Below are positions 30,586 through 39,933 of a DNA stretch of 64,000 bases, in pieces. The stretch's first letter is position 1, and each line of letters begins with the position of its first letter. Made by a program: the position numbers and the translations under genes. This DNA comes from Thermobacillus xylanilyticus (lineage in GTDB: Bacteria; Bacillota; Bacilli; Paenibacillales; Paenibacillaceae): assembly GCF_907165215.1 (NCBI RefSeq), contig NZ_CAJRAY010000085.1, positions 44,959 to 108,958 of the forward strand. The letters are read 5' to 3'. The notes under the pieces are model-generated. The model was not told the origin of the DNA. It searched no databases and worked only from the letters and a program-made list of their open reading frames with translations.

Positions 30586-31593
30586 ATGAAAATCAAAGAA
30601 GCCGCGGAACGGCTCGGCATTTCGCAGCGGGCGATCCGGTTCTATGAAAAACAGGGCCTCCTCTCGCCGTCCAGACAGCAGCACAACGGGTATCGGGAGT
30701 TCGGCGAAGAGGACATCTGGCGGCTGCAGACGATCGTCGCCCTGCGGGAAGCGGGCATGCCGATCGCCGACATCCGGACGGCGCTCGCCGAGATCGACGC
30801 GAAAGACGAGGGCAGGCTCATGGAGCTGCTTGAGCTGCAGCGGTCCGTCATGTTCGCCAAATGGGTCGAAATGAAGCAGATGATCGAGACGGCCGACCGC
30901 ATGATCGAGACGCTCCGGCAGAACCGGACGCTGCCGATCGACGACATTTATCAGTTGGCGGAAAGTTCGCGGATACTCCGGGAGCAGCGGGCCTGGGAGG
31001 ACCGATGGGGGTTCGACGAGCTTGCCGGCGATCACGACCGGCTCGTCCGGGAAGACAAGACGAAGTATCCGGATTACGATGAAGCGCTGCGTCTGATCGT
31101 GAAACGCGCGGCCCCGGTCCGTGGCGAGCGGGGACTGGACATCGGGACGGGCACGGGGAACCTGGCCGGCCTGTGCCTTGAAGCGGGAGCGGCGATGGCG
31201 GCCGTCGACCAGTCGAAGGAAATGCTGAAGGCGTGCCGTCGCAAGTTTCCCGAGGTGGAGACGAGGCTGGGCAATTTCCTCGCGCTGCCTTACCTGGACG
31301 GGAGGTTCGACTTCGTCGTCTCCAGCTTTGCCCTGCGCCATCTGACGGGCAGCCAGATTCTGCTCGCCGTTCAGGAAATGCGGAGAGTGCTGAAACCCCA
31401 CGGCCGGATCTGCATCGCGGATCTGATGACCATCGGTGAGAGCGGCGCATGCGGCAGCAGCGAGACCGGCCTGCCGCTTCCGGCGCTCCTGGACGCGTTG
31501 GAGACGAACGGCTACATCACGAAGCTGGATCAGATGGGCGAGCGGTTGCATGTCGTGCTGGCCGTGCCGGTTAGGCCGCACCGTCCGGGCTGA
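30586..31593 (+). CDS. MerR regulator fused to a SAM-dependent methyltransferase
   Basis: 335 residues. Residues 1-70 are a MerR winged helix (MKIKEAAERLGISQRAIRFY, GLLSPSRQQHNGYREF); 75-115 is the dimer coiled coil; from about 150 a class I methyltransferase follows with motif I DIGTGTGN (185-192), VDQSKEMLKACRRKFP, and RFDFVVSSFALRHLTGSQIL. The effector region of ordinary MerR proteins is thus replaced by an enzyme domain. It may sense SAM, SAH or a methyl acceptor, or methylate a ligand. No homologue of known function is recalled. Confidence 0.85.
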   Translation: MKIKEAAERLGISQRAIRFYEKQGLLSPSRQQHNGYREFGEEDIWRLQTIVALREAGMPIADIRTALAEIDAKDEGRLMELLELQRSVMFAKWVEMKQMIETADRMIETLRQNRTLPIDDIYQLAESSRILREQRAWEDRWGFDELAGDHDRLVREDKTKYPDYDEALRLIVKRAAPVRGERGLDIGTGTGNLAGLCLEAGAAMAAVDQSKEMLKACRRKFPEVETRLGNFLALPYLDGRFDFVVSSFALRHLTGSQILLAVQEMRRVLKPHGRICIADLMTIGESGACGSSETGLPLPALLDALETNGYITKLDQMGERLHVVLAVPVRPHRPG

Positions 31594-31659
31594 CCGCTGG
31601 CGCCGGCAACAGCATCACACCCCGACCCGCCGTCTCGGCAGCGGTGTCGGGGTGATCGT

Positions 31660-33000
31660 TCATGCCTGCCATGTTTCGGACGCCATCGGCTCGCCGGCCG
31701 CATCGACCGAAGATACGGCGGCTTCCGGCTGCTTGCCGGTCCGGCTCGCAGGCCGTCCCCATGTCTGCGCCGCCGCGCCGCCCGCCGTCCGGCCCGTCGT
31801 GCGGCCGGTCGTTCTGCCGGCCGTCCCGCCCGCCGTCTTGCCCGTCGTCCGTTGCGACGACCGTCCCGCCGTTTTCCCGGCCGTCCGCCGCCGGCGCAGA
31901 CGATTCCGGTACAGCCACAGCGCGTATTGCAGCGGCCGCACGAGCGCCAGCCGGTACGCCTCCTTTTCGCCGGCCCGGCGGAACACGTCGCGCGCCGGCT
32001 TCGGATTTACTTCCAGCAGCCAGAACCGGCCGTCCTTGTCGATCGCAAGATCCAAGGCCAGCTCGCACAACGGGCCGAAACAGTTTTCCAGATACCGGGC
32101 GACGTCGACGCCGAATTGCCCGATCTCTTCCTGCACCTGCTTCGCCTTCGCCTCGCTGCCGAGCCAGCCGGGCAGCACCGAGGACAGCGGCGCCGCCTGG
32201 CCGCCGCCGTGCAGGTTGCTCGTCACGCTGCCCGGCGGACCGATCCGCACGGCGCAGCCCGTCACGCTCCATTCGCCGCGGCCGTTCTTCTGCACGAGCA
32301 GCCGGTAATCGTGCACCCGGCCGTTCGAAAGCCGGATCTGGATGCCTTGCTGCACCAGATATTTTCGTCCGCGCAGATCCCAGCCGGCGAGCTTCGCCGG
32401 AAGCAGGGACGGCCGGATGCGCATCGGGCGGATGATCCGCCGGGAATGGTCGCGTCCCTGGACGAGCAGGCTTGCGCCCGAGCGCTGAATGCGCAGAATG
32501 CCCCGTCCGCCCGTGCCGCCCGCCGGCTTCAGATAGAGCAGCGAATGCCGCTTGAGCATTTCGGTCAAATCTCTGCTGCTCTCGTACATCCGCGTTTGCG
32601 GCAGATGGTCGCGGAACCGGGTGTCGCGGGCGAGTGTCCGGTAGACCGACCACTTGTTGCCGATCGGTTTGTTCAGAAACAGATGATGCGCATACCTGGA
32701 ACGAAAATATTTCAGCCGTTCGAAGCGCTTGCTTCGCTGGATCCGGCACCGGTCGAAGATCATGTGCGGGAATCCGGTCCACTCCCGCGTCCATGTGCCG
32801 GACTCCGGCAAATACCGCTGGGCGTGGATCCGGTTCGTCTTGTAGTTGACGTCATCCGGCGTGAATACGATCAGATCGAGGCCGAGTTTCCGGGCGGCCA
32901 GCGTCATTTTCTTGTATACGGACCGTTCTTCCAGCAGGCCGCGGTCATTCAGGTAGAGCGTCATGATGCCGAGCACCGGTTTTCCCATGTCAGGGTTCAC
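31660..33000 (-). CDS. YheC/YheD family ATP-grasp protein (1 of 5)
   Basis: 446 residues. ATP-grasp fold visible in HSLLYLKPAGGTGGRGILRI (nucleotide loop), YLVQQGIQIRLSNGRVHDYR and the metal site FWLLEVNPKPARD. Family members are associated with the endospore coat in Bacillus; their reaction is unknown, but ATP-grasp enzymes join carboxyl and amino groups. The last 50 residues are low-complexity (repeated TGRTTGRTAGG), unlike the other four copies. Starts at 33000 or at the Met five codons in; overlaps the GNAT gene by 11 bases. Confidence 0.88.
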   Translation of the reverse strand: MNPDMGKPVLGIMTLYLNDRGLLEERSVYKKMTLAARKLGLDLIVFTPDDVNYKTNRIHAQRYLPESGTWTREWTGFPHMIFDRCRIQRSKRFERLKYFRSRYAHHLFLNKPIGNKWSVYRTLARDTRFRDHLPQTRMYESSRDLTEMLKRHSLLYLKPAGGTGGRGILRIQRSGASLLVQGRDHSRRIIRPMRIRPSLLPAKLAGWDLRGRKYLVQQGIQIRLSNGRVHDYRLLVQKNGRGEWSVTGCAVRIGPPGSVTSNLHGGGQAAPLSSVLPGWLGSEAKAKQVQEEIGQFGVDVARYLENCFGPLCELALDLAIDKDGRFWLLEVNPKPARDVFRRAGEKEAYRLALVRPLQYALWLYRNRLRRRRTAGKTAGRSSQRTTGKTAGGTAGRTTGRTTGRTAGGAAAQTWGRPASRTGKQPEAAVSSVDAAGEPMASETWQA

Positions 33001-33481
33001 ACTCCCGTTCGGCGCAGCGGTCCGGTCCCGCCGTCAGCGCGCCCGCAAACCGCACGAAGCCGCCGTCCGCATCTTCCGGTGCGTCGACCTCCGCCAGTCC
33101 GGCGCGCCTGCACATGGCGACGGCCCGGCTGTCGGAGGCCGGCACGCGGCAGTCCAGCGACCCGGTCCGCGCCAGCAGCGCCCGGGTCAGGGTCGTCCCG
33201 ATGCCGCGGCCGCGCACGGCGGGATGCACGACGACAACAAACGCTTCCCGGCCCCGGCCTATCGCCAGCGCGACGCCGGCCGTCCAGCCGCCCGCTTTCG
33301 CGACGACGCAGGCCGTGCCGGTCCTATCCGGACGGCCGAGCAGCACCGGATCGAGTTCGGCCAGCCGGCGCAGCGCGTCTTCGCCGATCGCGCCGTCGCC
33401 GAACGCCGCCGCGAACGCGAGCAGCCTCCGGCGGTGCAGAATCCATTTGACCGGTGTCACGAAGCGGATTTTCGTCTCCAT
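32990..33481 (-). CDS. GNAT-family acetyltransferase
   Basis: 163 residues with the acetyl-CoA binding motif A VVVHPAVRGRGIGTTLTRAL and an acceptor-side strand DSRAVAMCRRAGL. It lies between two YheC/YheD-type genes with a one-base overlap at 33481 and an 11-base overlap at 32990, so it is translated as part of the same operon. Substrate unknown. Confidence 0.82.
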   Translation of the reverse strand: METKIRFVTPVKWILHRRRLLAFAAAFGDGAIGEDALRRLAELDPVLLGRPDRTGTACVVAKAGGWTAGVALAIGRGREAFVVVVHPAVRGRGIGTTLTRALLARTGSLDCRVPASDSRAVAMCRRAGLAEVDAPEDADGGFVRFAGALTAGPDRCAERECEP

Positions 33482-34638
33482 CAGGCTCCGCTCGCTTTCT
33501 TCTTTTTCTTCTGTTTGAGCAGGAAGTGGCTGTATTGGAAAATGCGTTCGAGGGACTTTTGCCGGATGTGCGGCTCATCGAACTTCATCGGCTTCGAGTT
33601 CGCCTCGAAGAACCAGATGCCGCCCTGCTTGTCGACGCCGAGATCCATCGACATCTCGCCGAGCTCATGGCCGGAAGCCCGCTCGATCTGACGGGCGATG
33701 AGCAGGGCGGCGCTCTTCACCTTGGTCAGAATCTTGCGCGCGTGCTCGGGACCGAACGCGCCGACCAGCAGCTTCTCCGGCTCCTCGATGCTGCCGCCGC
33801 GCGGCACGTGGGTCGTAATGCTCGCCGACCCGGCGAGCCGCGCGCCGATGCCGGTAATGTCCCACTGGCCGCGCTGATTTTTCTGGATGAGCACCCGAAG
33901 ATCGAACTGCCGGTCGCCGTAAGCGGCGAGTTCAATGCCCTGCTGCGCGATGTACCGCTCGCCCTGGCTCTGCTTCTTGATCCGGTTCCACAGCGCGCTG
34001 AACGTGCCGCAGCGGAACGTCTTGCTCCGCTTCTTCTGCTGCAGCTTCAGCCGGTAGGGAAGCTGTTTCTCCTTGAACAGCCGCACGGACATGATGCCGA
34101 CGCCCGCCTTGCCGCTGACCGGCTTGAGGTACAGGAACGGATGCTGCTTGAGCATGTTCCGGAGGCTTTCCCGGCTGATGAGCCGGCGCGTTACCGGAAT
34201 GTACGGCCGGGTCGTCTTCGACATGCTCAGCCACTCGAACAGGCTCCATTTGTTGAAGAACGCGGGGTTGAACAGCCGGATGTTCGGATGTTTCAGGCAG
34301 GCCGCGATTTTGCGCCGCACCGCGGGGAGCATTTCGTCTTCGCGCATCGGCACCCGGTTGTAGACGATGTCCGGAAGAGGAAACCAGCCTTTCTTCCACG
34401 TCTGCGTCTCTTCCGAGAACGTGTAGCCGGCCACGCGCGGCTTCGACAGCTTGAGCTGGCTCACCGTCACGACGTAGGTGGTGAAGCCGAGCTCCCGGCC
34501 GGTCTTGATCAGGTCGGCGAAGTTGTTCCGGTTGCCCCGGAAAAGCTGCACGTCGTCCTCGATCGTCAGAATCGCGAACGCCGGGCGCTTCGCTTTGGCG
34601 TCTACGGCGGGCTGCTGTTCCGCAGCAGGATGCTGCAT
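33481..34638 (-). CDS. YheC/YheD family ATP-grasp protein (2 of 5)
   Basis: 385 residues from ATG at 34638, chosen because GGAGG lies six bases upstream and the start overlaps the previous stop (TAATG). ATP-grasp elements: HPFLYLKPVSGKAGVGIMSV, YIAQQGIELAAYGDRQFDLR and IWFFEANSKPMKFD. Starts with an N-terminal Rossmann-like part (FAILTIEDDVQLFRGNRNNF). The C-terminus is a Lys run (KQKKKKKASGA). Confidence 0.9.
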   Translation of the reverse strand: MQHPAAEQQPAVDAKAKRPAFAILTIEDDVQLFRGNRNNFADLIKTGRELGFTTYVVTVSQLKLSKPRVAGYTFSEETQTWKKGWFPLPDIVYNRVPMREDEMLPAVRRKIAACLKHPNIRLFNPAFFNKWSLFEWLSMSKTTRPYIPVTRRLISRESLRNMLKQHPFLYLKPVSGKAGVGIMSVRLFKEKQLPYRLKLQQKKRSKTFRCGTFSALWNRIKKQSQGERYIAQQGIELAAYGDRQFDLRVLIQKNQRGQWDITGIGARLAGSASITTHVPRGGSIEEPEKLLVGAFGPEHARKILTKVKSAALLIARQIERASGHELGEMSMDLGVDKQGGIWFFEANSKPMKFDEPHIRQKSLERIFQYSHFLLKQKKKKKASGA

Positions 34639-36008
34639 TATGCCTCCCTCCTCCTGAAGCGGGCCAGATACAGGCAATGTTCCAGAATATATTCCATGGA
34701 CGCCCGGCCTTGGGATTTGAGCGCCGGATGCTTGAAGATCGAGCGGCCGGGCTTCGCGTTCGCTTCGAACATCCAGACGCCGCCGTTCTTGTCAATGCCG
34801 ATGTCCAGCCCGAGTTCGCCGAGCGTATGCGGATAGTTCCGCTCAATCGCCTCGGACAGCTTGACGGCGACTTTCTTCGCGTTCTCCAGCACTTCGCCGG
34901 CGCGTTCGCCGAACGTCCGGCTGAGCGCCTGCTCGGGCGTCATGAGCGAGCCGCCGTTCTTGATGTGCGTCGTCACGCTGCCGCGCCCGGCTTTCTTGGC
35001 GCCGATGCCGACAGGGACCCACTCGTTGTTGCCGTTCTTGTGCATATGGAAGCGGAAGTCGATCGGACATCCGTCGATTTCGACGAGCCGGATCCCCTGC
35101 TGGATGACGTAGCGGGACAGCGAGCTTCCGTGCCGCGCCTGCAGCATGCGCATGAGGGAGCGGAATGAAGGGAACCGGAGCAGCACGTTGCGGCCGTTCC
35201 GCCGGTACCTGGCGAAGTAACCGCGTTTCGGGTGATACGTCAGCCGATAGATGCCGGCGCCGAGGCTGCCGGCCGTCGGTTTGAAATAGACGAACTGGTG
35301 CTTCTCGATCATTTCTTTGATTTTCTCCGGCGTCGGCCCGGACACCGATTCCGGCAAATGTTTCTCGCCGTCCGGATCACCTTGCAGGAGGTCGTAGACA
35401 TCCGATTTGTTGAAGAAGCTCCAGTTGAAGAAGGGGATGTTTTTGCGGACGAACCTTTCCCGGAGTCCGGTGATCGACGACGTCAGCTCCGCCCGGCGGC
35501 TCGGCAGCCGGTTGTAGACGACGTCGGGCAGCGGCACCTTCTTGCGGATCCACCCGCCCTTCGGGTTCAGGAACCAGCCGTTCACCTGCTCGGACTGCCA
35601 GTCGATGTCGCGCGGCGTGAACGCGAAGAAGTACGCCTTCTTGCCGCCGATCGCCAGCAGCTGCCGGATGAACGGCGTGCGGGAGCCGAACGGCATCGAG
35701 GCGGTCCGGACGGAGGAGTCCGTGAGCACGCCGATGAGCGGGCCGATCTGCACTTCGTTGTTCGCGTTCTGGATATAGACGCTTCCCGCCTTCGGCACGC
35801 CCATCAGATTGCGGATGCCGGCCGACAGGTAGATGTACTTCCCGTTCCTGCGCAGCGGGCGCAGGACGGCCGTCGCTTTCTCTCTGCCGAGCTTGAGCTG
35901 GATCCGCTTTTTGCCGGTCAGCTTGAGCTGCTTCAGCAGCGCCCCGGTAACGTACACGACCCGGTCGGCCTGTTGCGAGAAGCGGACGTTGCAATTCGTC
36001 AGACTCAT
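34638..36008 (-). CDS. YheC/YheD family ATP-grasp protein (3 of 5)
   Basis: 456 residues. An extra N-terminal domain of about 95 residues (VRFSQQADRVVYVTGALLKQ) precedes the IGPLIGVLTD start of the common core, as in the full-length YheC form. ATP-grasp: HQFVYFKPTAGSLGAGIYRL, YVIQQGIRLVEIDGCPIDFR, VWMFEANAKPGRS. GGAGG site before the ATG at 36008, 4-base overlap with the next gene. Confidence 0.92.
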   Translation of the reverse strand: MSLTNCNVRFSQQADRVVYVTGALLKQLKLTGKKRIQLKLGREKATAVLRPLRRNGKYIYLSAGIRNLMGVPKAGSVYIQNANNEVQIGPLIGVLTDSSVRTASMPFGSRTPFIRQLLAIGGKKAYFFAFTPRDIDWQSEQVNGWFLNPKGGWIRKKVPLPDVVYNRLPSRRAELTSSITGLRERFVRKNIPFFNWSFFNKSDVYDLLQGDPDGEKHLPESVSGPTPEKIKEMIEKHQFVYFKPTAGSLGAGIYRLTYHPKRGYFARYRRNGRNVLLRFPSFRSLMRMLQARHGSSLSRYVIQQGIRLVEIDGCPIDFRFHMHKNGNNEWVPVGIGAKKAGRGSVTTHIKNGGSLMTPEQALSRTFGERAGEVLENAKKVAVKLSEAIERNYPHTLGELGLDIGIDKNGGVWMFEANAKPGRSIFKHPALKSQGRASMEYILEHCLYLARFRRREA

Positions 36009-37252
36009 GATTGAACCTCCTGCATGGTAGCCGTAGAGTGAGCAGTCGTCCCGTTCATGCAGCGCTTCCGGCGCCGGTCCGTAAGAAGCGCGGGGCCCGG
36101 GGCCCCCCGGGCCGGCGCGCCCGCCGCCATCAGACGGAGGCCGTAAGAAATCGTCCGTTCCGCGGCCAGCCGTTCGCCCGCGTCATCGCCGATCTCCGCG
36201 AAGATGGCGCGCCCGGGCTTCGCGTTGAGTTCGAGCAGCCACAGCCGGCCATCCGGTTCAATGCCGAAATCGGCGCCGATCTCCGCCAGCCGGCCGAACG
36301 CGCGCTCGGCCTCGCGGGCGGCCAGCAGCGCGGCGCGCTTCGCCTCACCCAGCAGCCGGGCGGCCGCTTGATCGCCCAGCATTGCCGCGAGGAAAGGCAA
36401 TGCGGGGCGCGCCGTGCCGCCGCCGTGCAGATTGCTCGCCACCGTGCCCCGCCGGCCGATCCGGACGGCGGCGCCGGTCACGCCCCACCGTCCGGAGCCG
36501 TCCTTCTGCACGAACAGGCGGAGGTCGAACGGTTCGTCCTTCGCCGTCCGCAAATCGAGCAGCGGCTGCACGAGGTAGGGGCGGCCGCGGGTCAGCGCCT
36601 CGGCCGCCTGCGCGAGCCGCTCCTCGGGCACGCGCAGCTCGAACGCCTCGTTCCGCATCGTCCGCCCGGCAATGCGGACGATGCCGCCGCCGGGCTCGGG
36701 GCGCAAGGCGGCCGTGCCGCGGCCTTGCATGCCGGCGGCCGGCTTCAGGAACAAGCCGGCCGGATGCGCCTTGAGCAGCCCGGCGAGCCGCCGCGGCCTG
36801 AAGGCCGCCGTCGGCGGCAGCAGCGGGGCCAGCGCGCGGCACCGCCTGAGCGCCGCATACACCTGCGCCTTGCCCGGCAGAGCGCAGCCGAGCGGCGCCG
36901 CGCCGTGCCGCCGCAGGATGCGGACGGCGCGCGCGCCTGCCGCCTGCTCTGCCGGAGAGCGCGGGAACCGCCGGTCGAACCAGACCGGCGGCACGGGCGC
37001 AAGCAGCGGCATCCAGCCGCCCTCCGCGAGCGTCCAGCCGCGCACCAGTCCGCGGCCGCGCTCCTCCCGGACGCCTTCCGGCGCAAACACGATCACGTCA
37101 AGCCCCATGTCGCTTCCGGCCGCCGCCAGCATCCGGCACAGGCGGTCTTCCGGCATCCGGCCGCCGGTCGGCTCCCGGCTGATCAGCACGCCGAACCGTC
37201 CCCGCCCGCCGCGGCGGGCGGGCCGCTCACAGTCCGGCCAGATGGCGCGCAT
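36005..37252 (-). CDS. YheC/YheD family ATP-grasp protein (4 of 5)
   Basis: 415 residues and very rich in Ala, Arg and Gly, with still higher GC than the other copies. ATP-grasp elements remain: HPAGLFLKPAAGMQGRGTAA, YLVQPLLDLRTAKDEPFDLR and LWLLELNAKPGRA. The QQGI motif of the sister proteins is QPLL here. It overlaps the next gene upstream by 26 bases. Confidence 0.87.
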   Translation of the reverse strand: MRAIWPDCERPARRGGRGRFGVLISREPTGGRMPEDRLCRMLAAAGSDMGLDVIVFAPEGVREERGRGLVRGWTLAEGGWMPLLAPVPPVWFDRRFPRSPAEQAAGARAVRILRRHGAAPLGCALPGKAQVYAALRRCRALAPLLPPTAAFRPRRLAGLLKAHPAGLFLKPAAGMQGRGTAALRPEPGGGIVRIAGRTMRNEAFELRVPEERLAQAAEALTRGRPYLVQPLLDLRTAKDEPFDLRLFVQKDGSGRWGVTGAAVRIGRRGTVASNLHGGGTARPALPFLAAMLGDQAAARLLGEAKRAALLAAREAERAFGRLAEIGADFGIEPDGRLWLLELNAKPGRAIFAEIGDDAGERLAAERTISYGLRLMAAGAPARGAPGPALLTDRRRKRCMNGTTAHSTATMQEVQS

Positions 37253-38591
37253 AGAGCAGCATGACCCGCACGGACGGCCGGATGCCCGTGGCGGAGAGCG
37301 GGGTATTGTCGTTCTTGGACGGCTTGCTGTTCACTTCCAGCAGCCAGACGCGCCCGGACGTGTCGAGCGCGAGGTCGATGCCGAGTTCGCCGAAATGCGC
37401 CGGAATTTGCGCATCGACGCCGGCCGCGATCTGCAGGGCGGCCGTCCGGAGCCGTGCGGAGGCATCCTGGCGGCCGGCCGCCAGGTTCGATTTCGCGATC
37501 GCTTCCCTCACCGTGCTGAGCGTGCCGCCTCTGGCGATATTCGACACGAAATGCTGGCCGCCCGCGATCCGCGCCACGATCGAAGTCACGATCCACTCGC
37601 CGGAACCGTTCTTCTGCACCAGCGCGCGGAAATCGATCGGCCGGCCCCCGGTCTCGATCAGGTTCAGTCCCTGCTGGACCTGGTAGCGGGCCGCGCGCAG
37701 CTTGCCCGAGATGGCGGCGTACAGCTTGAGCAGCGTCGGAAACTGCTGGCGGCGCGTGCCGAGCGATGTCGCATGATGCGCGGCGTATCCTCCCGACGGC
37801 AGGCGGACAATCTTGATGATCCCCTTGCCGAGGCTGCCGCGGACCGGCTTCAGGAACACCGTACTGTAGCGGGAGCACATCGATTTCAGCATCGGAAAGC
37901 CGCCCAGCAGGTGGGATTCGGGCAAATACCGGCCGAGCGACGGCTGTTTGCGGAGCGCGCTGAACACTTCCGACTTGTCGAGAAATTTTTCGTTGAACAC
38001 CTGCGTGCCGAAGCGCGATTTTACTTCCTTGAAGAAATGTTGTACGCTGGTTTTATTCTCCAGCTTGCGCGTCGTCAGCCGATTGTTGACGACATCCGGC
38101 GCGGGCGCCTTCGCGCGGCGCCATCCGTCGGCATAGACCCAGACGTCCAGCCTGGAGACGCTGCCGCCGAGCATCGCCGGCGTCAGAAAATAGACCGAAG
38201 CGCCCTGGATGCGCGCTGCATCCACCAATTCCTTGCAGAAACTGGTGATGGATCCGAACGGACGATCAGGCGAATTCGGATAATCCCGGCTGACCAGCAC
38301 GCCGATGAGCGGTCCGAGCACGAGCTGGCGCGATGCGCGGCGATAGCGCATGCGGAGGGTGCACGGCGCGTGCAGACCGAGCCGGCCGGCCAGGGCCTGA
38401 CTGATGCGCATGCCGTCGTAGCGCTGGACGGGAATCACTTTCACGTTGTCGCGGTAAGCGCCGAATTTGAGCTGAACGGTCTGACCTTGCGGAATTTGCC
38501 ACTTTTTGAGGTGCGATTCGCCAAGCATGAGCGTATCTTCGGACAGGATGCCGGGGCTGACGATCTGAACGCTGATCTTCGAACTTTGCAT
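37227..38591 (-). CDS. YheC/YheD family ATP-grasp protein (5 of 5)
   Basis: 454 residues; start at 38591 with AAAGGAG upstream. Full-length form with N-terminal domain (SVQIVSPGILSEDTLMLGES), core start LVLGPLIGVLVSRDYP, ATP-grasp loop YSTVFLKPVRGSLGKGIIKI, QQGLNLIETGGRPIDFRALV and VWLLEVNSKPSKND. It is the first gene of the five-copy operon; its upstream region faces yheB. Confidence 0.92.
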   Translation of the reverse strand: MQSSKISVQIVSPGILSEDTLMLGESHLKKWQIPQGQTVQLKFGAYRDNVKVIPVQRYDGMRISQALAGRLGLHAPCTLRMRYRRASRQLVLGPLIGVLVSRDYPNSPDRPFGSITSFCKELVDAARIQGASVYFLTPAMLGGSVSRLDVWVYADGWRRAKAPAPDVVNNRLTTRKLENKTSVQHFFKEVKSRFGTQVFNEKFLDKSEVFSALRKQPSLGRYLPESHLLGGFPMLKSMCSRYSTVFLKPVRGSLGKGIIKIVRLPSGGYAAHHATSLGTRRQQFPTLLKLYAAISGKLRAARYQVQQGLNLIETGGRPIDFRALVQKNGSGEWIVTSIVARIAGGQHFVSNIARGGTLSTVREAIAKSNLAAGRQDASARLRTAALQIAAGVDAQIPAHFGELGIDLALDTSGRVWLLEVNSKPSKNDNTPLSATGIRPSVRVMLLYARHLAGL

Positions 38592-38738
38592 CTCGATCTC
38601 CTTTCGTCCCTCACGCAGGCGCCCTGGGCCGCTCGACGGCACAAGCTGGTCAATGATCACGATTACTCCACTATATGAGGACATCTATACACTGGTGATT
38701 GGCCCCTCCGGCCGATCGCGCAAAAGGACGGACCAAAG

Positions 38739-39908
38739 ATGCAGCTGTGGCTATTCATCACGGTGAATGTGTGCGTCGCCGCTTTCGTCGGCGCGTTGAC
38801 CAATCATTTCGCGATCAAAATGCTGTTCCATCCGCGGCGCGCGCTGTACATCCTGGGCAGACGGGTTCCGTTCACGCCGGGCCTCATCCCGAAGCGCAAG
38901 GACGAGATCGCCGCGGCGCTGGGCCATGTCGTCGCGGACTATCTCGTGACGGCCGACGGGATTCGGGAGTGGCTGCGCGGCGGCGCGATGCAGGAAGCCG
39001 CGGCCGCGAAGATCCGAAGCTGGCTTCTGGCCCGCGCCGAAGAAGGCCTCACGGCGGAACGGCTGATCCTGAAGTTCACGGATCGTGAATCATGGGAAGC
39101 GATGCGGATGAAATGGGCGGCCCGGGGAAACGTTCTGACGGAGCGGTGGGTCGAGCGGCTGTGGGAAGAAGGCGGCTGGAAGTCCAAACGGCTTGCGGAG
39201 CTGGTGCCCGGCTGGTCCGAAGAGAAGGCCGCCGGATGGGCGGAAGATCTGTCGGACTGGCTGACCGCTTCGCTCCGGGAGGAGCTGCTTTCCATTCGCG
39301 GCCAGCGGACGCTGCGCAACATGATCGACGGGCTGCTGGACCGGACGGGCGGATGGATCGGCGTGCTCGCGGGCATTTTCGTGGATGAGGACAAGGCGGC
39401 GGCGAAATTGACCGAGGTGCTGGTCGAGCAACTTGAAAGCGGCGCGCTGCGCGAGATGATGCGGACGTTCATCGCGAAGAAGCTGGCGGAAGCGGGAGAC
39501 TGGACGCTCGAGCAGGCGGCGGCGCGCCTGTCGGGCGAAGAAAATCCGCTCCCCTGGCTGAAAGAGCAGGCCTTGCGGCTGCTTCGCCTGGAAGAGCGGA
39601 TCGGCGAACTCGAGAAGGCGAATGTCGGCGAACTGCTTATCCGCCATGAATCTGTATGGGGAGAGGCGCTGCGGACGATCGTCGGCGCCGCGTTCGACCT
39701 GCTGGACCGCCGGCTGGAGACGGTCGTCGCCGCGTTCGAACTGCCGCAGCTTGTGCAGAAGCAAGTCGAGAAATTCCCGGTCGAACAGGTCGAGCGGATC
39801 ATTCTGAGCCTGTCGGGACGGGAATTCCGCGCGATCACCTGGCTGGGCGCGCTGCTCGGCGGCATCATCGGACTGATCCAGTCCGTGTTCCTGCAGCTTG
39901 TCCGGTGA
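38739..39908 (+). CDS. yheB: DUF445 membrane protein YheB
   Basis: 389 residues. An N-terminal membrane segment (LFITVNVCVAAFVGALTNHF) is followed by the DUF445 signature IKMLFHPRRALYILGRRVPF and TPGLIPKRKDEIA, a long charged helical region, and a C-terminal membrane segment (ITWLGALLGGIIGLIQSVFL). yheB lies beside yheC-yheD in Bacillus, as here, although on the opposite strand. Function unknown; probably a sporulation-linked membrane protein. Confidence 0.92.
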   Translation: MQLWLFITVNVCVAAFVGALTNHFAIKMLFHPRRALYILGRRVPFTPGLIPKRKDEIAAALGHVVADYLVTADGIREWLRGGAMQEAAAAKIRSWLLARAEEGLTAERLILKFTDRESWEAMRMKWAARGNVLTERWVERLWEEGGWKSKRLAELVPGWSEEKAAGWAEDLSDWLTASLREELLSIRGQRTLRNMIDGLLDRTGGWIGVLAGIFVDEDKAAAKLTEVLVEQLESGALREMMRTFIAKKLAEAGDWTLEQAAARLSGEENPLPWLKEQALRLLRLEERIGELEKANVGELLIRHESVWGEALRTIVGAAFDLLDRRLETVVAAFELPQLVQKQVEKFPVEQVERIILSLSGREFRAITWLGALLGGIIGLIQSVFLQLVR

Positions 39909-39933
39909 TCAGGCCGCCCCGCGCCTCAAGGTA

